Positions 1-8,456 of a stretch of 64,000 nt of DNA are shown piece after piece. Numbering within the stretch: the stretch's first letter is position 1; each line of letters begins with the position of its first letter. The notes below the pieces were generated by a model that was given only the letters and a program-made list of their open reading frames with translations, made no database searches and had not been told where the DNA came from. The position numbers and the translations under genes are program-made. The DNA is from Vicinamibacterales bacterium (GTDB taxonomy: Bacteria; Acidobacteriota; Vicinamibacteria; Vicinamibacterales; UBA2999), in the NCBI GenBank assembly GCA_041394705.1, contig JAWKHS010000011.1, positions 62,001 through 126,000 on the forward strand, given 5' to 3'.

Positions 1-744
1 GGCACGGAGGAAGGCGTGGAGACCTTGCGGCGGATGCCACAGGTCGGCGTTGGCCTCGCGCGTCGTGTAGTAGGTCTGGTAGTGCTTGCGCGGCGGCGTC
101 AGCGCGGCGAGGCCCGCGTCCATGTCCGGCGCCGGCGACGGCGCGGCGGGAGGACGGTTCGCCGTGTCGAAGGGCAGGCGCGGCGCGCCCGCGAAGGGTG
201 CGCTCATCATCACGACGGCCGGGAAGACGTCGGGCCGCGCCAAGGCGCACCACGCGGCGACGGGCGAACCGAAGTCGTGGCCGACGACGCCGGCCAGCCT
301 GCGGTGGCCCAGCGCCGAGACCAACGCCAGGAGATCGCGGACGCGGTTCAACGTGGAGAACGGCACCAGGTCGTCGTCGAAGGCCACCTCCGTGCCGCCG
401 CTCCGGCCGTAGCCGCGCTGGTCGGGCGCCATCACGTGGTAGCCGGCCTCGGCCAGGGGCACCATCACCTTCCGCCAGCTGTAGCCGAGTTCCGGAAAGC
501 CGTGGACCAGGAGCAGCCCCGGCCGTCCCGCGGGCGCATGGCCGGCCTCGAGCACGTGCATGGCGATGCCGTTGACGCCCTGCACGACCCGTGACCGGAT
601 ACCGGCTGGAAGGGTGCCGGTGCCGTACGCCGGCTCGCCCTGGACCTCGACGGCTCCGCGGCCCGCGGGACGGGCTGCGGCCCGCCCGGACAGGACCGGC
701 ACGGCCGCGAGCGACAACATCTGACGGCGCGACAGCCATGGCAT
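1..744 (-). CDS. Tat-exported epoxide-hydrolase-like alpha/beta hydrolase (C-terminus off the window)
   Basis: Alpha/beta-hydrolase fold enzyme. The frame is open from the ATG at 744 to the left edge, so 248 residues are visible and the C-terminus is missing. The N-terminus carries a twin-arginine-like motif (S-R-R-Q-M-L, residues 5-10) followed by a hydrophobic stretch, suggesting Tat export. HGFPE at 81-85 is the HGxP oxyanion motif typical of epoxide hydrolases. GHDFG at 155-159 places an Asp (D157) at the nucleophile position, as in epoxide hydrolases and haloalkane dehalogenases rather than Ser esterases. A GGGGAG ribosome-binding site lies about 6 nt before the ATG. The catalytic His and cap domain lie outside the window, so the substrate cannot be inferred. 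It is divergent from the ADOP permease gene. Confidence 0.85.
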   Translation of the reverse strand, partial: MPWLSRRQMLSLAAVPVLSGRAAARPAGRGAVEVQGEPAYGTGTLPAGIRSRVVQGVNGIAMHVLEAGHAPAGRPGLLLVHGFPELGYSWRKVMVPLAEAGYHVMAPDQRGYGRSGGTEVAFDDDLVPFSTLNRVRDLLALVSALGHRRLAGVVGHDFGSPVAAWCALARPDVFPAVVMMSAPFAGAPRLPFDTANRPPAAPSPAPDMDAGLAALTPPRKHYQTYYTTREANADLWHPPQGLHAFLRA

Positions 745-876
745 GGCGGCTCCCCGGGCCGGGAGCTTACCAGCGCCGGCTGGCCTCGGCGATGCCGGCC
801 TGCCCCGCCCCGTCGCTCGTCCCCGCTTTCGTCCTCACCTGCGAACGCCCCGCCGCGCCAGCCCGTCCAAGCCCGC

Positions 877-3417
877 ATGACACTCGACGGTTTTCTGCAG
901 GATCTCCGTCTCGCGGTCAGGAGCCTGCTCCGGGCGCCGGTGTTCGCGGCGGTCTGCATCCTGACGCTGGCGCTCGGGATAGGCGCCAACACCGCGATCT
1001 TCTCGATCGTCAACGGCGTCATCCTCCGGCCGCTGCCGTACCCGAAGCCGGACCAGCTGATGTATTTGACGACCCAGTTCCCGGCGCTCGGCTTCGACTC
1101 GTTCTGGGTGTCGCCGCCCGAGTACTTCGAGTTCAAGGAGCTCAACGAGTCGTTCGCCACGGTGGGCGCCTACACGACGGGCGAGGTCAACCTCACGGCC
1201 GGCGACCGGCCCATGCGGGCGCGTTCGGCCTCGGTGGACGACGCGCTGCTGGACGCCCTCGGCATCGAGCCCCTGGCCGGCCGGCGCTTTTCGAAGGGCG
1301 AGACCGACGTGGTCCCCGCGCCGGACGGGACGACCCCGGCGCCGCTCCCGGCAATCTGCCTCCTGTCCTACGAGCTGTGGCAGAGCGCGTTCGGCGGCCG
1401 CCCCGACGTCCTGGGCCAGACGGTCGAGGTGAACGGGCTGAGGCGCGAGGTGATTGGCATCATGCCGCCCGGCGCGGACGTGATGGACAACCGCACCGAG
1501 ATCTGGATGCCGATCGGCCTCAACCCCGGCAATCGGCTCAACCGCGGCAGCCACTTCCTGTATCTCGTCGGCCGGCTGAGGGACGGCGTGACGCCCGCGG
1601 CGGCCCAGGCCGAGCTGCAGTCGCTGATCGCGACCTGGAGCGACAGGACGGGCGTCAAGACCCACGTGTTCGCCCCCCTGGCGCCCGCCGCCGATGCCGC
1701 GGCGACCAACGCCGGCACCGGGCACATCCTGCAGATGCGGCCGGTGCAGCAGCAGATCCTGGGCACCGCCGGCCAGGCCATCTGGCTGCTGCAGGCCGCG
1801 GTGGGCTTCGTGCTCCTCATCGCGTGCGCCAACCTCGCGAACCTCATGCTCGCGCGCGCCGAGACGCGCCACCGCGAGTTCGCCGTGCGCACGGCGCTCG
1901 GGGCCGGACGGGCGCGCCTCGTCGGCCAGTTCATGACGGAGGGCGTGCTCCTGTCGATGGCGGGCGGCACGCTCGGCCTGCTGCTGGCCCGGGCCGGGGT
2001 GCAGGCCCTGCTGCGCCTGTATCCCGGCAGCCTGCCTCGCACGGCGGAGGTCGGCGTGGATCCGTGGGTGCTGCTGTTCACGCTGGGCATCTCGGTGCTG
2101 ACGGGTGTCGTCTTCGGCCTGGCGCCGCTGACGCACACGCGGGTCTCGCAGCTCGCGCGCGCGCTCAAGGAAGGGGGCGCGCGGGGCGCCACCGGCGCCG
2201 CCCGCCACCACGTCCGCCGCGGGCTCGTCCGCGCCGAGGTGGCGCTGGCCGTGATGCTCGTCATCGGCGCCGGGCTGCTGATCCGGACCGTGTACAACCT
2301 GTCGATGGTGGACGCGGGCTTCGCGCGCTCGCGCCTCGTCACGTTCCAGCTGTCGCTCGCGGCCGCGAACTATCCCCAGCCCGCCCCGCGCGCGCAGTTC
2401 TTCCAGCGGCTGCTCGGCCGGCTGCGCGGCGTGGCCGGCGTCCAGGGGGCCACGGCCATGACGGGGCTGCCGCCGAACCGGCCCCTCGACGCGAACGACA
2501 CCGACATCGGCAACTACACCGCGCCGCCCGAGGGGCCGTTCGAGAACGTGGACTACTACCAGGGCGTGATGACCGACTACTTCGAGACCATGGGGATCCC
2601 CATCGTCCAGGGGCGGGCGTTCCAGGCGAGCGATGCGGTCTCCGGGCCGGTCGCGATCGTCAACGAGACACTGGTCCACACGTTCTGGAAGGACCGCAAC
2701 CCGATCGGACAGACACTGAAGCCTGGCATCGCGCCGTTCGCCCAGGTGCCGGACTTCACCGTCATCGGCGTCGCCAAGGACGTGAAGCAAGGCGGAGTGG
2801 ACAAGAAGACGGGGACCGAGCTGTACCTGTTCGTGGACCAGGTCGCCGTCGCGCCACCCCCCATCGCCTACGGGCCGACCACCCTGAACGTCGTCCTGCG
2901 GACGACGTTGCCGGCCGCGGGCCTGCGCACGACGCTCGATGCCGCCGTGCGTGCGGAGGATCCCTCGGTGCCGATCGTGCGGCTGCGCGACATGGACGCG
3001 GTGTTCGAGCAGTCCATCGAGCGGCCGCGTCTGCTCGCGCAGCTCCTGGGCGGATTCGCGGGGCTGGCGCTGCTCCTGGCCGCGATCGGCACCTACGGCG
3101 TGCTGTCCTACATGGTGGCCGAGCGGCGCCGCGAGATCGGCATCCGCATGGCGCTCGGCGCCGACCAGGGCAGCGTCCTCGGCGACGTCATGAAGCAGGG
3201 CCTGGGCCTCACCACGGTGGGCATCGCGGTGGGCCTGGCGGGGGCCTTCGCGCTCAACCGGCTCATCGCCTCGATGCTGTTCGGCGTGCAGCCCACCGAC
3301 CCGGCCACCATTGCCGCCGTGGTGGCGACGATCACCCTCGTGGCCGCCGTCGCCTGCTGGCTGCCAGCCTGGCGGGCGTCGCGCGTGGACCCGAACATCG
3401 CCCTCCGCGACGACTGA
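877..3417 (+). CDS. ADOP/MacB-type FtsX-domain permease
   Basis: 846-residue membrane protein with the architecture of the acidobacterial duplicated orphan permeases (ADOP): an N-terminal membrane helix (about 24-46, in the context RAPVFAAVCILTLALGIGAN), a MacB-like periplasmic core, an FtsX block with several helices around 285-430, a second periplasmic core, and a second FtsX block from about 710 to the end. The repeated FtsX motif (ALGAGRARLV near 345, ALGADQGSVL near 760) shows the internal duplication. No ABC ATPase gene is adjacent, which is usual for ADOP proteins. Family knowledge suggests transport or envelope signalling, but substrates are generally unknown. The gene converges on the kinase-LRR-globin gene, with only about 30 nt between the stop codons. 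Confidence 0.9.
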   Translation: MTLDGFLQDLRLAVRSLLRAPVFAAVCILTLALGIGANTAIFSIVNGVILRPLPYPKPDQLMYLTTQFPALGFDSFWVSPPEYFEFKELNESFATVGAYTTGEVNLTAGDRPMRARSASVDDALLDALGIEPLAGRRFSKGETDVVPAPDGTTPAPLPAICLLSYELWQSAFGGRPDVLGQTVEVNGLRREVIGIMPPGADVMDNRTEIWMPIGLNPGNRLNRGSHFLYLVGRLRDGVTPAAAQAELQSLIATWSDRTGVKTHVFAPLAPAADAAATNAGTGHILQMRPVQQQILGTAGQAIWLLQAAVGFVLLIACANLANLMLARAETRHREFAVRTALGAGRARLVGQFMTEGVLLSMAGGTLGLLLARAGVQALLRLYPGSLPRTAEVGVDPWVLLFTLGISVLTGVVFGLAPLTHTRVSQLARALKEGGARGATGAARHHVRRGLVRAEVALAVMLVIGAGLLIRTVYNLSMVDAGFARSRLVTFQLSLAAANYPQPAPRAQFFQRLLGRLRGVAGVQGATAMTGLPPNRPLDANDTDIGNYTAPPEGPFENVDYYQGVMTDYFETMGIPIVQGRAFQASDAVSGPVAIVNETLVHTFWKDRNPIGQTLKPGIAPFAQVPDFTVIGVAKDVKQGGVDKKTGTELYLFVDQVAVAPPPIAYGPTTLNVVLRTTLPAAGLRTTLDAAVRAEDPSVPIVRLRDMDAVFEQSIERPRLLAQLLGGFAGLALLLAAIGTYGVLSYMVAERRREIGIRMALGADQGSVLGDVMKQGLGLTTVGIAVGLAGAFALNRLIASMLFGVQPTDPATIAAVVATITLVAAVACWLPAWRASRVDPNIALRDD

Positions 3418-3446
3418 TTCCGACTGGTCTGGCGATGCCGGGGCGA

Positions 3447-6400
3447 CTACGCGCCGCGCCCACCCTGCATCATGGCGCCGGCGACGGCGTCGAGGCCCTC
3501 GTGCCACGCGGACTCGACCTCGTCGTTCCAGTCCGCCCCGAGCATCTCGCGAATCGTGTCCACGAGCACGCCCGTCACCGCCGGGTAGTGAGAGGGGAAC
3601 GCGCCGTAGCCGGCATGCCGCTCCCCCAGCGCCCGGAGGTGCGGTTCGGACTGATCGGGCGACCGCAGGTGGTCGATGACGAGCGTGAGCGCCCCGACGA
3701 GGTGCTGCTGCTGCCGGCGCATCGACGTGTGGGCGAAGAGCGGCTTCACGGAGGGATAACGCTCGAACAGGCGCGCGTAGAACCGCGCGGCCAGGTCAGC
3801 GGCCCTCGGCGTCAGCTTCGCGAAGCTCTCCTCGAGGCATTCGATCTTGCGGCGCGCCAGGCTGTGGAGGTCCACCAGGCCGGCGAGCGCGTTCCTCGAC
3901 AGCCCCGCGCGCACCAGCGACGGCAGGGCGGGCGACGACCACAGCGCCGCGGCCCCGCCGAAGCCCACGGCGTTCTGTTCCAGGCACAGCTCGTTCAGGG
4001 CCGGCCAGCGCCCGCGGTCGAGCAGGGCGCCGACGCCCTCGTCGCCCAGCTCGTTGAGCGCGAGATCCAGCGTGACGGCGCGGGCCGCCCACCCGGAAGC
4101 CGCCAGGGCCGCGCAGGTGGCGGCGCCCAGGCCGTTGTCGCGCAGGCGCAGACGCTCGAGGGCCGGGAGGCGCGTCACCGCGGCGGCCAGGGCCGCCCCG
4201 TGCGCATCGCCGATGCCGTTCGAGTCGGCAGTCAACGCACGGACCCGCCCCACGGCCCTCCAGCCCGCGAGCGTCACCCAGCCCTCCGCGCCAAGGCCAC
4301 ACCGCGACGCGTCGAGACGTTCGAGCGCCAGGGTGGACGTCGTGGCGGCCAGCTGGCTGGCGCCGTCGTCCTTCACCGGGTTCCCCGCGATGTCCAGACC
4401 GGTCAGCGCAGCGGGTGCCGCGGCCAGGATGGCGGCCAGGGCCGCGCCATCGAGGTCGCAGTCGGCCACTGCCAGCGCCGTGAGGCGCAGGCGCGGCAGC
4501 GTGGCCACCAGCGCCTGGGCGCCCGCGCGGCCAATCGCATTGGCGGAGAGGTCGAGATCGGCCAGTTCCGGCGGAGCGCCGCCCAGCAGCACGACGCCCG
4601 CCGCGCTCAGGCCGTTCTGCGCCATCCGGAGCGTCCGCAGCCCGGAGAGATACGGCGCGCCGAGCAGCGCCGCCAGACCGGCATCGCCGAGGGCGTTGTC
4701 CGAGAGGTCGAGCCGCTTCAGCCGACGCGCCATCGGCGCCGACGCCAGGGCCATGGCGCCCGGGGCGCCGATCTCGTTCGATTCGAGCCCGAGCGACTCG
4801 AGGGAGGCGAACCGGCTCGAGGCGACGAGCAGCTGGAGCCCCTCGAGGCCCAGCGTATTGCGCCCCAGTTCCAGCTCGCGCAGGCCGGTGTGGTTCGTCG
4901 CGAGGGCCAGCGCCGCGGCGCCGCCCGGGCCAATGCCGTTGCCCGAGACATCGAGGCCCGACAGGCCGGCGAGCGTGCGGGACACGGCGAGCGCCCCCAG
5001 TCCGTCGGACCCGATGGCGTTGTCGCGCAGCGCCAGGTGGCGCAGCGCCGACGCCCACGGCGCCCCCGCGAGGGCGGCCGCGCCTTCGGCTCGGAGGTCG
5101 TTGCCCGACAGATCGAGCCAGGCCGGGTGCACCACGCCGCCGGCGAGCGCCGCCGCGCCGCGCGCGCCGATGCCGTTCTCGGCCAGGTTCAGGCGCGCGA
5201 CGCGACGAAGCATTGGGCTGGCCGCCACGTGGGCCGCGCCGTCCGACCCGAGCCGGTTGTGCGACAGGTCGAGGCTGCTCAGACCCGAGAGATGCGGCGA
5301 GCGCGCGAGGGCGGCCGCGGCGGCGGGACCGAGCACGTTGTCGGCGAGTGACAGGTGGGTGATCGTCGACAGGGCGACATTCGCGGCGATCACGTCGGCG
5401 GCGGCGTCGTCCAGGGCGAGGCCCGACAGATCGAGGCAGCGGGCGAGGCTCCAGAGGGGATGGGCGTCGCCGCGTTTCACGACGTCCCACCACGCGAGCG
5501 GCGCGCGCCGCCAGGCCTCGGGCCAGTCGGCCAGGAGCGGCGCGGCGGCGGCCGCCAGGCGATCCCGATCGTCGCTCGTCGCCAGGTGCCGGCAGACGGC
5601 CCACCACCCGCGCTCGCTCGGGTGCGCGCAGAGCGTCTCCAGCAGCGCGAGCGCGCTGTCCGGGGCGGGCCCGCCCACGAACTGGTGCTCGATGCGGGCC
5701 AGGGCCTCGCACACCTCGGCCGCCGAGGCGGGGCGCACACCCCGGTCCGAGGCGAGGAGCCGCGTCACCAGCTGGGTCAGGCCAGGCCAGGCACGCAGTT
5801 CGGGCCGCAGTTCGCCAGGGTCGGGGCCGCGCTGCCCGTGCTGGCGGTGCAGCGCCAGCAGCTCGGCCAGCCCGCCGGCCTCCGGCACGTACGGCGGCCG
5901 TCCCGTGAGCATCTCGAAGAGCAGGGCGCCCAGCTGCCAGAGGTCGGCCCGTGTGTCGATCGTCTCGTGCAGGTCCAGCTGTTCGGGGGCCATGCAGAGC
6001 GGCGTGCCCAGGGCCCCGACGCGCGTCTCCGTGTCGCGGCCGAGCGCGCCGGCAATCCCGAAGTCCACGAGCTTCACGCGCTCGCCGGGGGCGCCGGCAT
6101 CGATCACGAGAACGTTCTGCGACTTGAGGTCGCGGTGGAGCACGCGATTGGCGTGGACGACGACCAGGCCAGACGCGATCTGCTTGGCCAGGCGGACGGC
6201 GCGCCTCGGCTCGAGCGGCGCCGCCGTGCCGCCGCGGGCGAGCTCGGCCGAGAGGGGCACGCCGTCCACGAACTCCAGCAGCAGGTACGGCTCGCCGCCC
6301 GCCTCGTCGAGCGCACCGGCGGCGTAGCAGCGGGCGATGTTCGGGTGGTTGAGCTGCTCGAGGACGATGGCCTCGTTGACGAACCGCTCGCGCACCGCGG

Positions 6401-6680
6401 GGTCCGCCGCCCACTCCGGGTGTAGGACCTTGAGGGCCCGCTTGAGCGAACCGACGACCGTTTCGACGAGGTAGACCGTGCCGAAGCCTCCGGCCCCCAG
6501 CCGGCGCCGCACGTGATAGTGGCCGCCGGCGACGGTCCGGCCGAGCCGGCGGTCTTCCGGCCACCCGGCCGACCCGCGGCCCAGGCCGCACGCGGGACAG
6601 ACGGCGATCTCGTCGCCCGCCACCGGCGCCTGACATCCCGGGCAATAGGCCGTCCCCGGGACCACGTCGTGGATCGTCAC
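3447..6680 (-). CDS. Ser/Thr protein kinase - GALA-like LRR - globin fusion
   Basis: 1077-residue multidomain protein. Residues 13-31 form a Cys4 zinc ribbon (C13, C16, C28, C31). Residues 55-320 are a Hanks-type kinase with glycine loop GAGGFGTV (62-69), K84, HRD 182-184, DFG 206-208 and APE 231-233, so it should be active. Residues about 400-935 are ribonuclease-inhibitor-like leucine-rich repeats of about 28 residues, with a recurring G-A-x-A-L-A signature like GALA-type LRRs. Residues 944-1072 look like a single-domain bacterial globin: Y968 (B10), F982 (CD1), Gln at 990-992 (E7 region) and the proximal His H1022 in ERHAGYG are all present. No transmembrane segment is visible, so it is probably cytoplasmic. 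The start is GTG at 6680 with GGGGAG about 7 nt upstream. I infer that haem or gas binding by the globin may tune kinase activity. Confidence 0.9.
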   Translation of the reverse strand: MTIHDVVPGTAYCPGCQAPVAGDEIAVCPACGLGRGSAGWPEDRRLGRTVAGGHYHVRRRLGAGGFGTVYLVETVVGSLKRALKVLHPEWAADPAVRERFVNEAIVLEQLNHPNIARCYAAGALDEAGGEPYLLLEFVDGVPLSAELARGGTAAPLEPRRAVRLAKQIASGLVVVHANRVLHRDLKSQNVLVIDAGAPGERVKLVDFGIAGALGRDTETRVGALGTPLCMAPEQLDLHETIDTRADLWQLGALLFEMLTGRPPYVPEAGGLAELLALHRQHGQRGPDPGELRPELRAWPGLTQLVTRLLASDRGVRPASAAEVCEALARIEHQFVGGPAPDSALALLETLCAHPSERGWWAVCRHLATSDDRDRLAAAAAPLLADWPEAWRRAPLAWWDVVKRGDAHPLWSLARCLDLSGLALDDAAADVIAANVALSTITHLSLADNVLGPAAAAALARSPHLSGLSSLDLSHNRLGSDGAAHVAASPMLRRVARLNLAENGIGARGAAALAGGVVHPAWLDLSGNDLRAEGAAALAGAPWASALRHLALRDNAIGSDGLGALAVSRTLAGLSGLDVSGNGIGPGGAAALALATNHTGLRELELGRNTLGLEGLQLLVASSRFASLESLGLESNEIGAPGAMALASAPMARRLKRLDLSDNALGDAGLAALLGAPYLSGLRTLRMAQNGLSAAGVVLLGGAPPELADLDLSANAIGRAGAQALVATLPRLRLTALAVADCDLDGAALAAILAAAPAALTGLDIAGNPVKDDGASQLAATTSTLALERLDASRCGLGAEGWVTLAGWRAVGRVRALTADSNGIGDAHGAALAAAVTRLPALERLRLRDNGLGAATCAALAASGWAARAVTLDLALNELGDEGVGALLDRGRWPALNELCLEQNAVGFGGAAALWSSPALPSLVRAGLSRNALAGLVDLHSLARRKIECLEESFAKLTPRAADLAARFYARLFERYPSVKPLFAHTSMRRQQQHLVGALTLVIDHLRSPDQSEPHLRALGERHAGYGAFPSHYPAVTGVLVDTIREMLGADWNDEVESAWHEGLDAVAGAMMQGGRGA

Positions 6681-6825
6681 CGCATCGCTCCCCGGGGCGC
6701 CGACAGCGCCCCGTCCCGGCGGAGCGCTCCGTGCGTCCGTGGGTCCTCGCGGCAGCCCCCCTGCTTCCGTTCACGCCAACGGCGGCCCATTCCCGCCAGA
6801 CGGACCGGCGCCTCGGCCGCCGGCG

Positions 6826-8316
6826 CTAGGACGCGAGGACCGTGGCGGCCGCGAGCGCGTCCCGCATCAGCCCCCGGAGCAGGCCGTCGATGCCGGCCGG
6901 CGGCGAGGCGCCTGGCGACACGTCCAGCGCGATCGGCAACGTGCCGAACACCTGCCGCGCGGCCGCCAGGAGCGCCGTGTCCCCGCACGCCACGCCGACC
7001 GCGGCCGTGAGCGTCTTCTCGGTGCGGTCGGCGCCGGCGAAATCGGGCACGACGAGCGTGGTCGTGGCAATCAGGAACTGGCTCGACGTGTCGATGGGCT
7101 GGTCGGTCAGATACACGCGGAACCGGCGCAGCAGGTCGTAGACCAGGGCCTTCTCCAGCTCGTACACCGTCATCGCCACCGCGGACGCGACCGTGTCCAC
7201 GAGCGGCGGGTTGTTCGGGCTGATCTCCCAGATGCCGTTGCCGATCGCGTTGATGGCGGTCCTGACACCGCCCGCGGACACGCTCGCGGTGGTCGTGGCC
7301 ACGCGCATCGCCAGGTACTCGCTGTCGTGCTCCAGGGCCTGGAAGGCCGACACGCCCGGCGTCGCGAACGCGAGCGCCGCCAGGTCGGGCCGCTGCATCT
7401 TCAGCGACATCGGGAGATCGAAGTACAGGTCCGCCGCCGTGCCCGCGCCGACGGAGGCGAGCGGCCGGGAGGAGACGAAGACGTGTTCGAAGGCGGCGGC
7501 CAGGAGCCCCGCGTACGCCCGCAGCGCGCCGTCCGCCCGGCGCGTGACCGTCGTCGAACTCACCGATGGCCAGGTGAAGCCGGGGCCACCGGCGTCATGG
7601 CCAGGCGTGGCGCCGGCCTTGAACCAGCTCGGGCCGATGTCGGCGCCGTCGATGTAGGCCAGCAGCACCTTCACCATCGTCTGGCGCAGCCGCTGCTGTT
7701 CCTTCTTCTGCTGCGGCGTCAGCCCCGCGTCCACGCTGGTCGTACAGCACACCCAGTCGTAGAAGTGGCCGGGCGGGAGGTCGAACGGCGGCGCGGGGGG
7801 ATGGCCGGAGCCGGCGATCACCTCGAGGGCGCCGAGCAGCCCCTCGAACGCGTCACCCGCCTGCTCGAGCATCGCCACGACGGAGGCCGGAAAGGCCTTC
7901 TGCTGCGACGCGGGCCCGAGCAGCGTGTGCAGGTCCTGGGACAGGCCCTCGATGATCGGCAGGCGCCTTCCGGCGAGCGCCGACATCGCGTGCTCGATGC
8001 TGTCCAGGCGGGTCAGGTAGTCGTCGAGCATCGCCACCAGGCCGCTCACCTGCGAGTCCCGGATGCCTTTCAGCAGCCGATGGAACCGGAGGCGGTCCAC
8101 CGACAGTGCGCCGAGGAGCGTCGCCCGAAGCGTCGCTCGCGGATGGTTCACCAGCCGCGCCAGCTGCGGGAAGCGCAGGTTTCCGAGGTGGCTGGTGAAG
8201 GGGCCGAACACGGGCCCGGTCACGTGGCCCATCGCGGCGGCGATGGGCTGCACGATTTTCGCGTGCGCCCAGCCGTTCCAGCTGTCCGACGGCCACCCGT
8301 CCGGCAGGATCCCCAT
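6826..8316 (-). CDS. Hypothetical protein, 496 aa
   Basis: I do not recognise this protein. It has 496 residues, no clear signal peptide and no transmembrane helix. The N-terminal half looks mainly helical (roughly 60-190), and the C-terminal half alternates short hydrophobic stretches that could be strands. No catalytic or nucleotide-binding motif is visible; two adjacent cysteines (CC, about residue 191) sit in the middle. It is a real gene: codon use matches its neighbours and an excellent ribosome-binding site (AAGGAGG, 6 nt spacing) precedes the ATG at 8316. It lies on the same strand between the heparinase-like gene (140 nt upstream) and the kinase-LRR-globin gene (145 nt downstream). 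Co-transcription is possible but not shown. Confidence 0.75.
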   Translation of the reverse strand: MGILPDGWPSDSWNGWAHAKIVQPIAAAMGHVTGPVFGPFTSHLGNLRFPQLARLVNHPRATLRATLLGALSVDRLRFHRLLKGIRDSQVSGLVAMLDDYLTRLDSIEHAMSALAGRRLPIIEGLSQDLHTLLGPASQQKAFPASVVAMLEQAGDAFEGLLGALEVIAGSGHPPAPPFDLPPGHFYDWVCCTTSVDAGLTPQQKKEQQRLRQTMVKVLLAYIDGADIGPSWFKAGATPGHDAGGPGFTWPSVSSTTVTRRADGALRAYAGLLAAAFEHVFVSSRPLASVGAGTAADLYFDLPMSLKMQRPDLAALAFATPGVSAFQALEHDSEYLAMRVATTTASVSAGGVRTAINAIGNGIWEISPNNPPLVDTVASAVAMTVYELEKALVYDLLRRFRVYLTDQPIDTSSQFLIATTTLVVPDFAGADRTEKTLTAAVGVACGDTALLAAARQVFGTLPIALDVSPGASPPAGIDGLLRGLMRDALAAATVLAS

Positions 8317-8456
8317 CGCCGTCCTCCTTCGCGCGCAGGGTCGCGTCGTGAGGTGTGCGCGGATTCCGGGCCCCGGGCACTGCGGCGGCTGCCACGGGGG
8401 AGGACGGCGACAGCCACCGCCCTGTGGCGCGACCGGGCGACTCTACCAGGAAGGCG

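Noticed and set aside
591..5351. 1586-aa plus-strand ORF
   Set aside because: It overlaps the ADOP gene in another frame and is antisense to the kinase-LRR-globin gene. Its product is Arg/Pro/Gly/Ala-rich with no domain, a usual by-product of high GC content.
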